64,000 nucleotides of DNA from Mesorhizobium sp. (lineage in GTDB: Bacteria > Pseudomonadota > Alphaproteobacteria > Rhizobiales > Rhizobiaceae), in the NCBI GenBank assembly GCA_004020875.1, contig SAPZ01000012.1, forward strand, positions 1-64,000. Direction: 5' to 3'. The translations under genes were made by a program, and so were the position numbers. A model generated the notes under the pieces. That model searched no databases, had not been told where the DNA came from, and was given only the letters and a program-made list of their open reading frames with translations. Positions 17,120-27,024 of this stretch are shown in pieces (position 1 is the first letter of the stretch; every line of letters begins with the position of its first letter).

Positions 17120-17740
17120 ATGATCGGCAAGCTGAAAGGCACGCTGGACGAGATCGACGAGGATAGCTGCATCATCGACGTGCATGGCGTCGGCTATGTC
17201 GCGCATTGCTCGGCGCGCACGCTTGCCGCGCTGCCCTCGCCGGGGGAGGCGGTGGTGCTGTTCATCGAGACCTATGTCCGCGAGGACATGATCCGGCTCT
17301 ACGGCTTCCAGAGCGGACTGGAGCGCGAGTGGTTCCGGCTCTTGATGAACAATGTGCAGGGCGTCGGCGCCAAGGTGGCGCTGGCGGTGCTGTCGACGCT
17401 GGCGCCGGCTGACCTCGCCAACGCGATCGCGCTGCGCGACATCGCCATGGTTTCCCGCGCGCCAGGCGTCGGCAAGAAAGTGGCCGAGCGTATCATCACC
17501 GAATTGCGCAGCAAGGCGCCGGCCTATGCGGGCGCGGCGACCGGCACGATCGGCCTCAAGCAGGAGCTCGGCGAAGGCGTCGCGGCCGCGCCGATCACGG
17601 ATGCGGTCTCGGCGCTCGTCAATCTCGGCTATTCGCGCGACGTCGCGGCGAACGCGGTCGCGGCGGCGCTGAAGTCGGCCGGCGAGGGAGCTGATGCGTC
17701 CAAGCTGATCCGCTTCGGCCTGAAGGAACTGGCGCGGTGA
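17120..17740 (+). CDS. ruvA: Holliday junction branch-migration protein RuvA
   Basis: This 206-residue RuvA forms tetramers that clamp the four-way junction and load RuvB rings. Domain I (OB fold, about 1-65), the helix-hairpin-helix pair ([14 protein letters not shown] and [13 protein letters not shown]) and the C-terminal RuvB-binding domain III (about 155-206, [16 protein letters not shown]) are all present. It is 12 bases behind the PIN toxin and 43 bases ahead of ruvB. Confidence 0.96.
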   Translation: MIGKLKGTLDEIDEDSCIIDVHGVGYVAHCSARTLAALPSPGEAVVLFIETYVREDMIRLYGFQSGLEREWFRLLMNNVQGVGAKVALAVLSTLAPADLANAIALRDIAMVSRAPGVGKKVAERIITELRSKAPAYAGAATGTIGLKQELGEGVAAAPITDAVSALVNLGYSRDVAANAVAAALKSAGEGADASKLIRFGLKELAR

Positions 17741-17783
17741 GGCCGCGCTTGTCCCGCCACCGGTCCTATGCAAGGAAGGCGGC

Positions 17784-18821
17784 ATGAGCCTTTCGCCCCG
17801 CCTCATTGCCCCCGACAAGCGCGGCGAGGATGCCGACCAGACGTTGCGGCCGCAGTCGCTCGACGAGTTCGTCGGCCAGGCGGCGGTGCGCGCCAATCTC
17901 AAGGTCTTCGTCGACGCCGCCAAGGGCCGCGGCGAAGCGCTCGACCATGTGCTGTTCGTAGGCCCGCCGGGGCTAGGAAAGACGACGCTGGCGCAGATCA
18001 TGGCGCGCGAGCTCGGCGTCAACTTCCGCTCGACCTCCGGCCCGGTCATCGCCAAGGCAGGCGACCTTGCGGCGCTGCTCACCAATCTGGAGGAGCGCGA
18101 CGTACTCTTCATCGATGAGATCCATCGCCTCAATCCGGCGGTCGAGGAAATCCTCTATCCGGCGATGGAGGATTTCCAGCTCGACCTGATCATCGGCGAG
18201 GGCCCGGCGGCGCGCTCCGTCAAGATCGACCTTGCCCGTTTCACCCTGGTAGCGGCGACGACGAGGCTTGGGCTGCTGACCAATCCGCTGCGCGACCGCT
18301 TCGGCATCCCGGTGCGGCTCAATTTCTACACGGTCGAGGAGCTGGAGCAGATCGTGCGCCGCGGCGCCCGGATCCTCTCGATGCCGCTCGGCGACGACGG
18401 CGCGGTCGAGATCGCACGCCGCGCGCGCGGCACGCCGCGCATCGCCGGCCGGCTGTTGCGCCGCGTGCGCGACTTCGCCAGCGTCGCCGGCGCCACGCAT
18501 GTCGACAGGAAGATCGCCGACGAGGCGCTGACCAGGCTGGAGGTCGACGCGCTCGGCCTCGACGCGCTCGACCGCCGCTATCTGTCGATGATCGCGCGCA
18601 ATTTCGGCGGCGGGCCGGTCGGCATCGAGACGATCGCGGCGGGGCTTTCCGAGCCGCGCGACGCGATCGAGGACATCATCGAGCCCTATCTCATCCAGCA
18701 GGGCTTCATCCAGCGCACGCCGCGCGGCCGCGTGCTGACCGCCAATGCCTGGCGGCATCTGGGGCTCGATCCGCCAAAGGATATCGCGCAGCAGCAGATC
18801 AGCCTGTTTCAGGAAGAGTAA
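17784..18821 (+). CDS. ruvB: Holliday junction branch-migration helicase RuvB
   Basis: This 345-residue AAA+ motor drives branch migration with RuvA. Walker [11 protein letters not shown], Walker [11 protein letters not shown], sensor 1 [11 protein letters not shown] and the arginine finger region [15 protein letters not shown] are visible, followed by the winged-helix domain ending [10 protein letters not shown]. The length is normal. AAGGAAGG lies before the ATG. It is the last ruv gene, and about 130 bases without clear signals follow. Confidence 0.97.
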   Translation: MSLSPRLIAPDKRGEDADQTLRPQSLDEFVGQAAVRANLKVFVDAAKGRGEALDHVLFVGPPGLGKTTLAQIMARELGVNFRSTSGPVIAKAGDLAALLTNLEERDVLFIDEIHRLNPAVEEILYPAMEDFQLDLIIGEGPAARSVKIDLARFTLVAATTRLGLLTNPLRDRFGIPVRLNFYTVEELEQIVRRGARILSMPLGDDGAVEIARRARGTPRIAGRLLRRVRDFASVAGATHVDRKIADEALTRLEVDALGLDALDRRYLSMIARNFGGGPVGIETIAAGLSEPRDAIEDIIEPYLIQQGFIQRTPRGRVLTANAWRHLGLDPPKDIAQQQISLFQEE

Positions 18822-18953
18822 CGCAGATTTGTTCACCTTCTGCCGCGCGCGGGCCGATCTGCGCGGAATCTGCGCGCTTCGGCCTAGCTCAGGGCGCAAT
18901 TGCCGCCTTTAAGGCAGCTTCCTGATAGAATCCCAAAGGGCTTGGGCCGATCC

Positions 18954-19856
18954 ATGATCACCAGACGCGCCTTCCTGCGCCTTGTCGGCGGCTCAGCCTT
19001 CGCCATGGTGTCGCTCGGCGCCTATGCGGTCGGCATCGAGCCGATGCTGCTCACCCATGTGAAGCGCTATGCGCTGACGCCGCCGCATTGGCCGGCCGGC
19101 CTCAAGCTGAGGGTCGTCGCGCTCGCCGACATCCATGCCTGCCGTCCATGGATGACGCCGGAGCGTATCGCCTCGCTGGCCGAACAGGCCAATGCGCTGC
19201 AGCCGGACGTCATCGTCATGCTTGGCGACTACACCGCTGGAACCAGGATCGTTACCGGCCCGGTGCGCGTTGAGGAATGGGCCGAGGCTTTGTCCGGGCT
19301 GAAGGCACCGCTCGGCGTGCTATCCATCCTCGGCAATCACGACTGGTGGACCGATTTCTTTGCGCAGCGTGCCGAAGCCGGCCCGACCCAGTCGCGCAAG
19401 GCGCTCGAGCGTGTCGGAATCCCAGTGCTGGAAAACGACGTCGTGCGGCTGCAAAAGGACGGGCACGGTTTCTGGGTCGCCGGGCTTGCCGATCAGCTCG
19501 CGCTGTTGCCGAACAAGGCCAAGGGACGCGGGAGTTTCCAGGGCTTCGACGATCTCCCCGGCACCTTGTCCAAGATCCGAGGGAGCGAACCGATCATCCT
19601 GCTCGCGCATGAGCCCGACATTTTTCCAAAAGTGCCATGGCGAGTTTCGTTGACGCTGTCTGGGCACACGCATGGCGGGCAGGTACGGCTGTTCGGCTAT
19701 TCACCAGTGGTGCCCTCGGACTACGGCAACCGCTTTGCCTATGGCCATGTCGTGGAGAACGACCGCAACCTGATCGTTTCCGGCGGGCTCGGTTTCAGCA
19801 TCCTGCCGGTACGTCTTGGTGTGCGGCCGGAGATTCTGCAGATCGATCTCGGCTGA
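18954..19856 (+). CDS. Tat-exported or membrane-anchored metallophosphoesterase
   Basis: This 300-residue calcineurin-like phosphoesterase is of the YkuE/YaeI type. The dinuclear metal motifs are all visible: Asp59-x-His61 (LADIHA), Gly91-Asp92 (MLGDYTAG), Gly127-Asn-His-Asp130 (LGNHDWW), LLAHEPD and SGHTHGGQ. The N-terminus MITRRAFLRLVGG carries a twin-arginine motif before a hydrophobic helix, so it should act outside the cytoplasm. YaeI-like homologues are reported to act on lipid-linked pyrophosphates; the actual substrate here is unknown. The start at 18954 was chosen because the Tat signal begins there. Confidence 0.88.
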   Translation: MITRRAFLRLVGGSAFAMVSLGAYAVGIEPMLLTHVKRYALTPPHWPAGLKLRVVALADIHACRPWMTPERIASLAEQANALQPDVIVMLGDYTAGTRIVTGPVRVEEWAEALSGLKAPLGVLSILGNHDWWTDFFAQRAEAGPTQSRKALERVGIPVLENDVVRLQKDGHGFWVAGLADQLALLPNKAKGRGSFQGFDDLPGTLSKIRGSEPIILLAHEPDIFPKVPWRVSLTLSGHTHGGQVRLFGYSPVVPSDYGNRFAYGHVVENDRNLIVSGGLGFSILPVRLGVRPEILQIDLG

Positions 19857-19905
19857 GATGCGTCGACACACCTCGCTGCTTTATCCAGCGACCTGATCAT
19901 GTTCA

Positions 19906-20344
19906 TCACATCAGGCTCGGCCTTGTCGCCATCGAGCACATCAGCGATGCCGAGGCGCCGTCATCGCTCCACACTGACCAGGAGAACCCATGCGCCTCGG
20001 CGCGGGCGATCATGTCGCGCACATAGGCCGCGGTACGCGGCCGGCATGACGAAGCTGCACCCCTGGCATAGAGGTCGTCGAAAGCCCGCGGTCCGGTCCA
20101 AAGGGCGACGGATCGACCGGCATGCGCAGGAAGTCGAGGCCGGCATCCTTGAGCGCCTCGAGGTCGTCCTGCTTGAGGAATTGGCGCCACTTCGGATAGG
20201 GCAGGATCGCCTGGCCTTCGCCCCATTTGTCCTCGGTCGGCCAGGTGACCCATTGGTCGAGATTGGGGCCGCGCTTCATCGAGAATGTCGCCGACTCGGC
20301 CGGCAATGCCAGCGCGCCGAGCGCCAGCAGAAGGTCTTGATCAT
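19906..20344 (-). pseudogene. Degraded glycoside hydrolase (GH5/cellulase-like) gene
   Basis: Reading on the minus strand, an ATG at 20344 begins MIKT, then a one-base frame slip leads into a fine signal peptide (LLLALGALALPAESA) and a GH5-like N-terminus (RGPNLDQWVTWPTEDKWGEG, later LEALKDAGLDFLRMPVDPSP). The frame is soon lost. After about 90 bases a C-terminal-like segment, YVRDMIARAEAHGFSWSVWS, appears in another frame and ends at 19906. About 140 codons remain of a domain normally above 300, so an internal deletion plus at least two frameshifts is inferred. No intact ORF explains this stretch. Confidence 0.72.
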
Positions 20345-20414
20345 CGAGCCCAACAGTGCCATCCCGTTCCCGCGCGAGAACACCTGCCTGTTCAGGCCAG
20401 AAAAGGAAAGCGCG

Positions 20415-20888
20415 ATGGACGATCACGGTAAATCGGCGGCGCTCAGTGCCGGGCTTTCCGGCGCACTGACGGATTTCGGCCACCGGCTGATGGCGAGGGT
20501 CTACTATGCCGACACCGATTTCTCCGGCGTCGTCTATCATGCGCGCTATCTCGAATTCCTCGAACGCGGCCGCTCCGACTATCTGAGGCTGACCGGCGTC
20601 CACCACACCGAGCTGCTGGATGGCAAGCATGGCGAGCGCATCGTCTGGGTGGTGCGGCGCATGGAGATCGACTTCCGCTCGCCCGCGCGCATGGACGATA
20701 TCCTGACCATCGACACGCGCACCGACGACATTTCCGGTGCCCGCATCTTCATGGGGCAGCAACTGAAGCGCGGCGACGATGTGCTGGTCGAGGCAAAGGT
20801 CGAAGCGGCGATCGTCGGCGAAAGCGGCAGGCCGAAGCGGTTTCCCAAAGAGTGGATTGCCGCCTTCATGCCGAAAACGACCGCTTGA
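20415..20888 (+). CDS. ybgC: Tol-Pal-associated acyl-CoA thioesterase
   Basis: This 157-residue hotdog-fold thioesterase has the YbgC signature YYADTDFSGVVYHARYL; Asp35 corresponds to the catalytic aspartate. In E. coli, YbgC hydrolyses short- and long-chain acyl-CoA and co-localises with phospholipid synthesis enzymes. The gene is almost always linked to tolQRAB-pal, as here. The ATG at 20415 follows AAAGGAAAG; longer open frame upstream runs through the GH5 relic and is not used. A 306-base gap follows before tolQ. Confidence 0.93.
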   Translation: MDDHGKSAALSAGLSGALTDFGHRLMARVYYADTDFSGVVYHARYLEFLERGRSDYLRLTGVHHTELLDGKHGERIVWVVRRMEIDFRSPARMDDILTIDTRTDDISGARIFMGQQLKRGDDVLVEAKVEAAIVGESGRPKRFPKEWIAAFMPKTTA

Positions 20889-21194
20889 TCTTCAGCGCCG
20901 GTCGATTCTAGCGCATTAATTCGACGGTTCGCGGCAGGCTCCGCTGATGGCCAAGCGCGGCAATGCGCCGCGCCTGACGTCCTAACCCATCCTTAACCAT
21001 AACGGTTCATGAAGGAACTGGCGAAGATTGGCGCAATTCCTGCGCCTTCCTTTCACCAAGATTTGCCTCGAAAAGGCCGCGAAACGGTGCATTCGGGGCG
21101 TGTCCCGCAAGCTTCACGCTTCGCGCGATCGGACCAAAGGGATGCCCATGGGCCAGCCGCCAGCGATGCCCGGAAAATCTTAAGGACTTAAGTG
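20889..21194. other. Gap before tolQ with a CtrA half-site
   Basis: No gene is convincing here; a 60-codon frame at 21009-21191 lacks family similarity. TTAACCAT at 20993-21000 matches the half-site motif reported for CtrA in Sinorhizobium. It lies 195 bases before tolQ, which is far for a promoter element. TAAGGA at 21181-21186 is the tolQ ribosome-binding site. Confidence 0.4.
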
Positions 21195-21905
21195 ATGGAA
21201 AATATCGCACTCGCCGATCCGGCAGCGCATTTGTCGATCTGGGCCCTGTTCATGCAGGCCGGCTGGGTGGTCAAGCTGGTGATGATCGGCCTGCTCTGCG
21301 CCTCGATCTGGACTTGGGCGATCATCATCGACAAGCTTGTCGCCTACAGCCGCATGCGGATGGCGCTCAACCGCTTCGAGCAGGTGTTCTGGTCCGGGCA
21401 GTCGCTTGAAGATCTCTACCGCACGCTGGCCGACCGCAAGACGACCGGCATGGGCGCGATCTTCGTCGCCGCCATGCGCGAATGGAAGAAGAGCTTCGAA
21501 AAGGGCGCGAAATCGCCGCTGGCGCTGCAGACCCGCATCGACAAGGCGATGGACCTGGCATTGACGCGTGAGATGGAAAGGCTGGAGGGACGCCTCGGCT
21601 TCCTCGCCACCACCGGCTCGGCCGCGCCCTTCATCGGCCTGTTCGGCACTGTCATCGGCATCATGACGTCGTTCCAGGCGATCGCCGCGTCGAAGAACAC
21701 CAGCCTTTCGGTGGTGGCGCCCGGCATCGCGGAGGCGCTGCTGGCGACCGCGATCGGCCTGCTCGCGGCCATCCCCGCGGTCATCGCCTACAACAAGCTG
21801 TCATCGGACGCGAACAAGCTTGGCGTACGCATGGAAGGGTTCTCGGATGAGTTCTCCGCCATACTCTCGCGCCAAATCGATGAAAAAGTAGCGCAGAAGG
21901 CCTGA
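21195..21905 (+). CDS. tolQ: Tol-Pal system proton-channel protein TolQ
   Basis: This 236-residue inner-membrane protein has three helices (about 21-45, 135-158 and 170-192). It forms the proton channel with TolR and powers TolA during outer-membrane constriction. The conserved GRLGFLATTGSAAPFIGLFGTV and GIAEALLATAIGLLAAIPA segments are present. TAAGGA lies eight bases before the ATG; a GTG one codon earlier is the alternative. It opens the tolQRAB-pal-cpoB cluster. Confidence 0.96.
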   Translation: MENIALADPAAHLSIWALFMQAGWVVKLVMIGLLCASIWTWAIIIDKLVAYSRMRMALNRFEQVFWSGQSLEDLYRTLADRKTTGMGAIFVAAMREWKKSFEKGAKSPLALQTRIDKAMDLALTREMERLEGRLGFLATTGSAAPFIGLFGTVIGIMTSFQAIAASKNTSLSVVAPGIAEALLATAIGLLAAIPAVIAYNKLSSDANKLGVRMEGFSDEFSAILSRQIDEKVAQKA

Positions 21906-21914
21906 GGAACGATC

Positions 21915-22376
21915 ATGGGGATGTCCGCTGCTGGCGCAGGTGGCTCGGGACGAGGCGGACGCGGTCACAGACGCCGTGGCCGTCATCACGGCCTGATGTC
22001 GGAAATCAACGTCACGCCGATGGTCGACGTGATGCTGGTGCTCTTGATCATCTTCATGGTCGCGGCGCCGCTTCTGACGGTCGGCGTGCCGATCGACCTG
22101 CCCGACACCCAAGCCAAGGCGATGAATGTCGATACGCAGCCGATCACCGTCTCGATCGACGCCGCCGGTAAGATTTTCCTGCAGGAAACCGAGATCCCGA
22201 TTGAGGAACTGGTGGCCAAGCTGCAGGCGATCTCGAAGACCGGTTACGACGAGCGCATCTTTATCCGCGGTGACAAGTCGACCGACTACGGCACGGCTAT
22301 GAAGGTCATGGCCCGCATTTCGGCGGCCGGCTACAAGAATATCGGGCTGGTCTCGCTGCAGGAACAGGATCAGTAG
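21915..22376 (+). CDS. tolR: Tol-Pal system stator protein TolR
   Basis: This 153-residue ExbD/TolR protein has one membrane helix (about 37-55) carrying the essential Asp38 (PMVDVMLVLLIIFMV) and a periplasmic domain ending in FIRGDKSTDYGTAMKVM. The N-terminus holds an unusual Gly/Arg/His-rich stretch (GGSGRGGRGHRRRGRHHG) before the helix, longer than in E. coli. It lies nine bases after tolQ and is surely co-transcribed. Confidence 0.96.
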   Translation: MGMSAAGAGGSGRGGRGHRRRGRHHGLMSEINVTPMVDVMLVLLIIFMVAAPLLTVGVPIDLPDTQAKAMNVDTQPITVSIDAAGKIFLQETEIPIEELVAKLQAISKTGYDERIFIRGDKSTDYGTAMKVMARISAAGYKNIGLVSLQEQDQ

Positions 22377-22383
22377 ACACCAG

Positions 22384-23538
22384 ATGCGCACGGGCCTCAC
22401 CTCATCGGTGATCTTGCATGCGGTGGCGCTGGCCTTCGGGCTGTTCACGCTGTCGTCGCCGCCGGCCATGCCGACTGCCGACGTGGAGTCGGTGGCGGTC
22501 GATATCGTGCCGATGGAGGCCATCGCCCAGACGCTGCAGGGCGACAAGAAGGCCGTCATGCATGACAAGCCGGCGCCGGTTCCGACGAAGCGGCCAGATG
22601 CCGTTCCCAATGCTCAGAAGGTCGGCGAGAACACGGTCGACACGGACAAGCCGGTGACGGACGAAGCCAAGCCGAAGCCGATCGAGAAGACGGCGGCGCC
22701 GCCGCCCGCGCCGACGCCGACCGAGAAGCCTGCGGTCGAGGATGTGCCGAAGCCGCAGGAGAAGCCGAAGCCGACGCCCGCGACGGAAGTCGCGCCGACA
22801 CCGACGCCGAAGGAAGAGGTCAAGCCCGAGCCGGTCAAGCAGACGGAGCCCAAGCCGACGCCGGCGAAGGAAGCGACGCCGACGCCCGACAAGACCGCGG
22901 CCATCCAGAAGGAAGAGGTGAAGCCGGACGCGGTGGCCAAGGCGATCTCGCAGGACCAGCCGACGGATGAGGCGAAGCTGCCGGATTCGGCGCCCGCGCC
23001 GGAAGCACGGCCGAAGCCGCAGCCGCAGCCGGCCCAGGCCGAGAGCGCCAAGGCGCCGGATCGCAAGGACGCCGAAAAGCCGGTGAAGGAAGCGTCGTCC
23101 AAGAAGAAATCGGACGAGAAGCAGTTCAACGCCGACGAGATTACCGCGCTGCTCGACAAGCAGAAGCCGTCCGGCGGCGGCGCCAAGCGCTCGACGCAGC
23201 AGGCTTCGCTGGGCGGCGAGAAGGACCAGGGCCAGAAGCTTTCCAAGTCGGAGCAAGGGGCGTTGGAGGATCAGCTCGGCGGTTGTTGGACTCTTCCGGT
23301 TGGTCTCGAGGGTTCCGAGAACTTCACCGTGGTCATCCGTTTCAACCTGAATGCCTCCGGCAAGCTCGAGGGCCGCCCGACCGTCGAGAAATCCAGCGGC
23401 AACCCCCAGTTCGACGCCAGCGCGGTTCGCGCCGTGCAGAAATGCGATGTCGCGGGTCTGCAGGTTCCCGCCGGAAAGCAGGACATCTGGTCTGACATTC
23501 GCGTCAACTTCGATCCAAGAGCGATGCTTGGCCTGTAG
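22384..23538 (+). CDS. tolA: Tol-Pal bridging protein TolA
   Basis: This is a 384-residue protein. An N-terminal membrane helix (about 8-25) anchors it to TolQR. A long low-complexity Pro/Lys/Glu/Thr-rich arm (about 55-275) spans the periplasm. A C-terminal TonB/TolA domain (about 290-384, with GGCWTLPVG and [13 protein letters not shown]) contacts Pal and TolB. The arm is proline-rich rather than the alanine/lysine helix of E. coli. The start codon lies seven bases after the tolR stop. Repeated PKP and PTP units may need EF-P for translation (inference). Confidence 0.93.
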   Translation: MRTGLTSSVILHAVALAFGLFTLSSPPAMPTADVESVAVDIVPMEAIAQTLQGDKKAVMHDKPAPVPTKRPDAVPNAQKVGENTVDTDKPVTDEAKPKPIEKTAAPPPAPTPTEKPAVEDVPKPQEKPKPTPATEVAPTPTPKEEVKPEPVKQTEPKPTPAKEATPTPDKTAAIQKEEVKPDAVAKAISQDQPTDEAKLPDSAPAPEARPKPQPQPAQAESAKAPDRKDAEKPVKEASSKKKSDEKQFNADEITALLDKQKPSGGGAKRSTQQASLGGEKDQGQKLSKSEQGALEDQLGGCWTLPVGLEGSENFTVVIRFNLNASGKLEGRPTVEKSSGNPQFDASAVRAVQKCDVAGLQVPAGKQDIWSDIRVNFDPRAMLGL

Positions 23539-23578
23539 CCTGAGCACCCAAAAAAATCAGCAAGAGAAGCGAGAAGAC

Positions 23579-24892
23579 ATGAAATCCATCCTCAAGCCGC
23601 TCCTGATGGTCGCCGCGATGGCGCTAGGCATAAGTTCTGTCACCACCTTGCCCGCTCAGGCAACTCTTGAGCTGAATGTCAACAAAGGCAATGTCGAGCC
23701 GATGCCGATCGCCATCCCTGACTTCCAGGGAGGGCTTGGCCCGCAGATATCGGAGATCGTGACAGCTGACCTGAAACGGTCAGGGCTATTCGCGCCGATC
23801 GACAAGGCCGCTTTTGTCGAAAAGATCACCAATCCGGATGCCTCGCCCCGTTTCGATGATTGGAAAGTCATCAACGCGCAGGCGCTGGTGACCGGCAGCG
23901 TGAGCAAGGAAGCGGACGGCCGCATCCGCGCCCAGTACCGGCTGTGGGACATTTTTGGCAACACGCAGATGGCCGGTGAGCAGTTTTTCGCCAACGACGC
24001 CAATCAGCGCCGTGTCGCGCACATCATTGCCGATGCGATCTATGAGAAGATCACCGGCGAAAAGGGCTATTTCGATACCCGTGTCGTGTTCGTCGACGAA
24101 TCCGGCGCCAAGAACGCGCGCAAGAAGCGGCTCGCCATCATGGACCAGGACGGCGCCAATGTGCGCTATCTGTCGGACGGCCGCGCGATCGTGCTGACGC
24201 CGCGCTTCTCGCCGAACCGGCAGGAAATCACCTATATGTCCTATGAGAGCGGGCAGCCGAAGGTCTACCTGCTGCAGATCGAAACCGGGCAGCGCGAGCT
24301 GGTCGGCAATTTCCCGGGCATGACGTTCGCGCCGCGCTTTTCACCTGATGGTCAGAAGGTGATCATGAGCCTGCTGCGCGACGACGGCAATTCCAACATC
24401 TTCGCCATGGACCTGAGAAGCCGCTCGACGACGCGGCTCACCGATTCGACCGCGATCGACACCTCGCCGTCCTATTCGCCGGATGGTTCGCAGGTCGTCT
24501 TCACCTCCGACCGCGGCGGCGGCAGTGGCCGCTCGCAGATCTACGTCATGGGCGCGGACGGCTCCAATCCGCACCGCATCTCCTTCGGCGACGGTGTTTA
24601 TTCGACCCCGGTCTGGTCGCCGCGGGGCGACCTCATCGCCTTCACCAAGCAGAGCGGCGGCGAATTCCAGATCGGCGTCATGAAGACCGACGGTTCGGGC
24701 GAGCGCATCCTGTCCTCGGGCTTCCAGCAGGAAGGCCCGACCTGGGCGCCGAACGGCCGCGTCTTGATGTTCTTCCGCGACTCGGGCGGCGGACCCAAGC
24801 TGGTCTCGGTCGACCTTACCGGCCGCAACGAGCAGCCGATCCCGACCACGAACTATGCTTCGGACCCGGCGTGGTCGCCGTTGCTGGAGTGA
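23579..24892 (+). CDS. tolB: Tol-Pal periplasmic beta-propeller protein TolB
   Basis: This 437-residue protein has a signal peptide ([20 protein letters not shown]...AQA), an N-terminal TolB domain (about 35-165) and a C-terminal six-bladed propeller of PD40 repeats ([60 protein letters not shown]). TolB binds Pal and TolA. The frame is open far upstream into tolA, but the ATG at 23579 begins the signal peptide and follows GAGAAGCGAGAAG. A terminator follows at 24927. Confidence 0.96.
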   Translation: MKSILKPLLMVAAMALGISSVTTLPAQATLELNVNKGNVEPMPIAIPDFQGGLGPQISEIVTADLKRSGLFAPIDKAAFVEKITNPDASPRFDDWKVINAQALVTGSVSKEADGRIRAQYRLWDIFGNTQMAGEQFFANDANQRRVAHIIADAIYEKITGEKGYFDTRVVFVDESGAKNARKKRLAIMDQDGANVRYLSDGRAIVLTPRFSPNRQEITYMSYESGQPKVYLLQIETGQRELVGNFPGMTFAPRFSPDGQKVIMSLLRDDGNSNIFAMDLRSRSTTRLTDSTAIDTSPSYSPDGSQVVFTSDRGGGSGRSQIYVMGADGSNPHRISFGDGVYSTPVWSPRGDLIAFTKQSGGEFQIGVMKTDGSGERILSSGFQQEGPTWAPNGRVLMFFRDSGGGPKLVSVDLTGRNEQPIPTTNYASDPAWSPLLE

Positions 24893-24926
24893 GCGTGAGG
24901 GGAATTGAGGAATTGAAGAAATGAAG

Positions 24927-24955
24927 AAAGCGGGAGGCTCAAAATCCCGCTTTTC
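24927..24955 (+). terminator. Rho-independent terminator after tolB
   Basis: A 9-bp stem AAAGCGGGA (24927-24935) / TCCCGCTTT (24945-24953) with a 9-base loop runs into T's. It separates tolQRAB from pal, which therefore probably has its own promoter in the 200 bases that follow. Confidence 0.8.
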
Positions 24956-25150
24956 ACGCCTCGGTCGCGTTTTGGCCGCATTTCTGCCTACGGTCCGCGC
25001 GCAATCTCGCCCTTGGTAAATACGTCGGGACGCAACGGCCGCGGACGGCGGCTCGAAACCAAAAATTAACCGTGTTTCTTGAATGCCGGTTAACCCAAAC
25101 GTGGTTACTGGGTGATCAACGGAATCACTCATATGCGAAGGAGAGGCGGC

Positions 25151-25657
25151 ATGGGCCGGATCGCAGCACTTACCAGAAACCCGGCGATGATCGCGCTGGT
25201 GGCGGCTCTCGCCATCACCGGTTGCGCGTCGAAGAAGACCCCGAACAGCGCGGCCGACCTCGGCCTCAACGGCGCCGGCGCCGCCACGCCAGGTTCCGCC
25301 CAGGACTTCACCGTCAACATCGGCGACCGCATCTTCTTCGACACTGACTCTTCGTCGATCCGCGCCGATGCGCAGACCACGCTGGCGCGCCAGGCGCAGT
25401 GGCTCAACCAGTACCGCCAGTACGCGATTGTCATCGAAGGCCACGCCGACGAGCGCGGCACGCGTGAGTACAATCTGGCGCTGGGTGCCCGCCGCGCCGC
25501 CGCCACCCGCGACTTCCTGATCTCCAAGGGCGTCAGCGCCGGCCGCCTGAAGACCATTTCTTACGGCAAGGAGCGTCCGGTCGCGGTCTGCGACGACATC
25601 TCCTGCTGGTCGCAGAACCGCCGCGCCGTCACCACGCTTTCCGGCGCCGGCTCCTAA
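25151..25657 (+). CDS. pal: Peptidoglycan-associated lipoprotein Pal
   Basis: This 168-residue outer-membrane lipoprotein has lipobox Ala-Ile-Thr-Gly-Cys25 and a C-terminal OmpA-like domain (about 60-168) with the diaminopimelate-binding signature IEGHADERGTREYN. It tethers the outer membrane to peptidoglycan and is moved by TolA. AAGGAG lies eight bases before the ATG at 25151. An upstream ATG at 25112 would push the signal peptide in from the N-terminus. Confidence 0.96.
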   Translation: MGRIAALTRNPAMIALVAALAITGCASKKTPNSAADLGLNGAGAATPGSAQDFTVNIGDRIFFDTDSSSIRADAQTTLARQAQWLNQYRQYAIVIEGHADERGTREYNLALGARRAAATRDFLISKGVSAGRLKTISYGKERPVAVCDDISCWSQNRRAVTTLSGAGS

Positions 25658-25725
25658 GAACCAGGCCCTGTCGTCGCCGTTTGCCGCGAGTCCGCGGGCG
25701 ACAAAAATACAACATCGCAAAAATC

Positions 25726-25752
25726 AAAGGCGACCTCAGGGCCGCCTTTTTC
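25726..25752 (+). terminator. Rho-independent terminator after pal
   Basis: A stem AAAGGCG (25726-25732) / CGCC plus T-run (25743-25751) with further pairing inside lies 69 bases after the pal stop. cpoB follows 127 bases later and so may have a separate promoter. Confidence 0.82.
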
Positions 25753-25878
25753 ATTTGCAACGACTTGAAACAAAATTTGGCCGAAGTCTCGCGTCCTGCT
25801 ATGAGCGCGAGGGCGCTTCCTCCATTGTTTTGATTTGGAAAGGCGCATCAGGCCAATTCATCCACCGCGAGAGACAGA

Positions 25879-27024
25879 ATGCATTTCAGAACGGTCCTGA
25901 GCGGCACGCTTGCGCTGCTGCTCGTATCAAGCCTCCCGAGCCTTGCCGCCTCGGCCGACAGCGCCGCGCGGGCCTCCGACGGCGGGTTCACTTTCCATCT
26001 CCCGACACTTGGCATCTTCGGCGACAAGAAGAAGCCGGAACAGGCACAGGTCGCACAGGACAACAGCGGTGGCATGACGGGTCTGGAAGACCAACTGCGC
26101 CAGCTGAACGGCAAGATCGAGGAGATGAATTTCCAGATCCTGCAGATGCAGGAACAGATCCGAAAGCAGCAGGAAGACAATGAATTCCGCTTCCAGCAGC
26201 TCGAGGGCGGTTCCCAAGGCGGTGCCAAGCCGACCGGGCAGAAGAAGTCGGAAGCCGCACCTCTGGACGGAACCGGCAGCAACACCAAGCTCGGCGATGC
26301 CGGCACCACCGATGCCGGAGCCGGCAACAGCGTCGCCCAGGCCCCGGCGACGCAGGCGCCGGCCGGCACCGCCGGGCAAAATGGCGGCGGCAAGACGGTC
26401 GGTGACGTCATCGTGGAATCGCAAACCGGCGATCCCGGCAAGCTGATCACCGGCGCGCCGCCGAAGAATTTCGGCACCATCACCGTCGACAAGAACGGCA
26501 ATGTCGTCAATGCCGAGACCGACCCGCAGGCCAGCGCGCCGGCACAGTCTCCCTCGGCTACCGCAAGCGCCCCTTCCGCCGAGGCGCCGGCCAAGAAGAG
26601 CAAGTCCGGCGGCACCGAAGTCGCGGCCCTGCCGTCGACCAACGATCCGGACGAGCTCTATCGTAATTCGTACCAGTTCATCCTGTCGGGCGACTACCCG
26701 ACCGCAGAGCAGGGTTTTCGCGACCATATCTCCCGCTTCCCCAAGGACGCCAAGGCGGCGGACGCGCATTACTGGCTGGGCGAGTCGCTGCTTGGCCAGC
26801 AGAAGTACCGTGATGCGGCGGAGGTCTTCCTGGCCGCCAGCAAGGACTATCCGAAGGCCAAGAAGGCGCCCGACATGTTGCTCAAGCTCGGAGTCTCGCT
26901 GGTGGGGCTGAAGCAGAACGACGTCGCCTGCGCCACGTTCAACGAGATCGGCAAGCGCTATCCGGACGTTTCCGGCACGCTCAAGGAACGGATCAAGCAG
27001 GAAAAGGCCCTGGCGGCGTGCTGA
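25879..27024 (+). CDS. cpoB: Tol-Pal and cell-wall coordination protein CpoB (YbgF)
   Basis: This 381-residue periplasmic protein has a signal peptide (about 1-26), a trimerising coiled coil (about 68-110, LEDQLRQLNGKIEEMNFQIL), a long Ala/Gly/Thr linker (about 115-250) and a C-terminal TPR domain (about 255-381, with YRNSYQFILSGDYPTAEQGF). In E. coli it couples peptidoglycan synthesis by PBP1B to Tol-driven constriction. Its stop overlaps the tilS start by seven bases, so the two are likely translationally linked. Confidence 0.93.
   Translation: MHFRTVLSGTLALLLVSSLPSLAASADSAARASDGGFTFHLPTLGIFGDKKKPEQAQVAQDNSGGMTGLEDQLRQLNGKIEEMNFQILQMQEQIRKQQEDNEFRFQQLEGGSQGGAKPTGQKKSEAAPLDGTGSNTKLGDAGTTDAGAGNSVAQAPATQAPAGTAGQNGGGKTVGDVIVESQTGDPGKLITGAPPKNFGTITVDKNGNVVNAETDPQASAPAQSPSATASAPSAEAPAKKSKSGGTEVAALPSTNDPDELYRNSYQFILSGDYPTAEQGFRDHISRFPKDAKAADAHYWLGESLLGQQKYRDAAEVFLAASKDYPKAKKAPDMLLKLGVSLVGLKQNDVACATFNEIGKRYPDVSGTLKERIKQEKALAAC

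Noticed and set aside
22402..23547. 381-codon open frame antisense to tolA
   Set aside because: Its Arg/Leu-rich composition arises from the Pro/Lys/Glu repeats of tolA read in reverse.
25060..25105. CtrA box upstream of pal
   Set aside because: Two TTAACC strings are present but about 20 bases apart, and neither matches the full motif.
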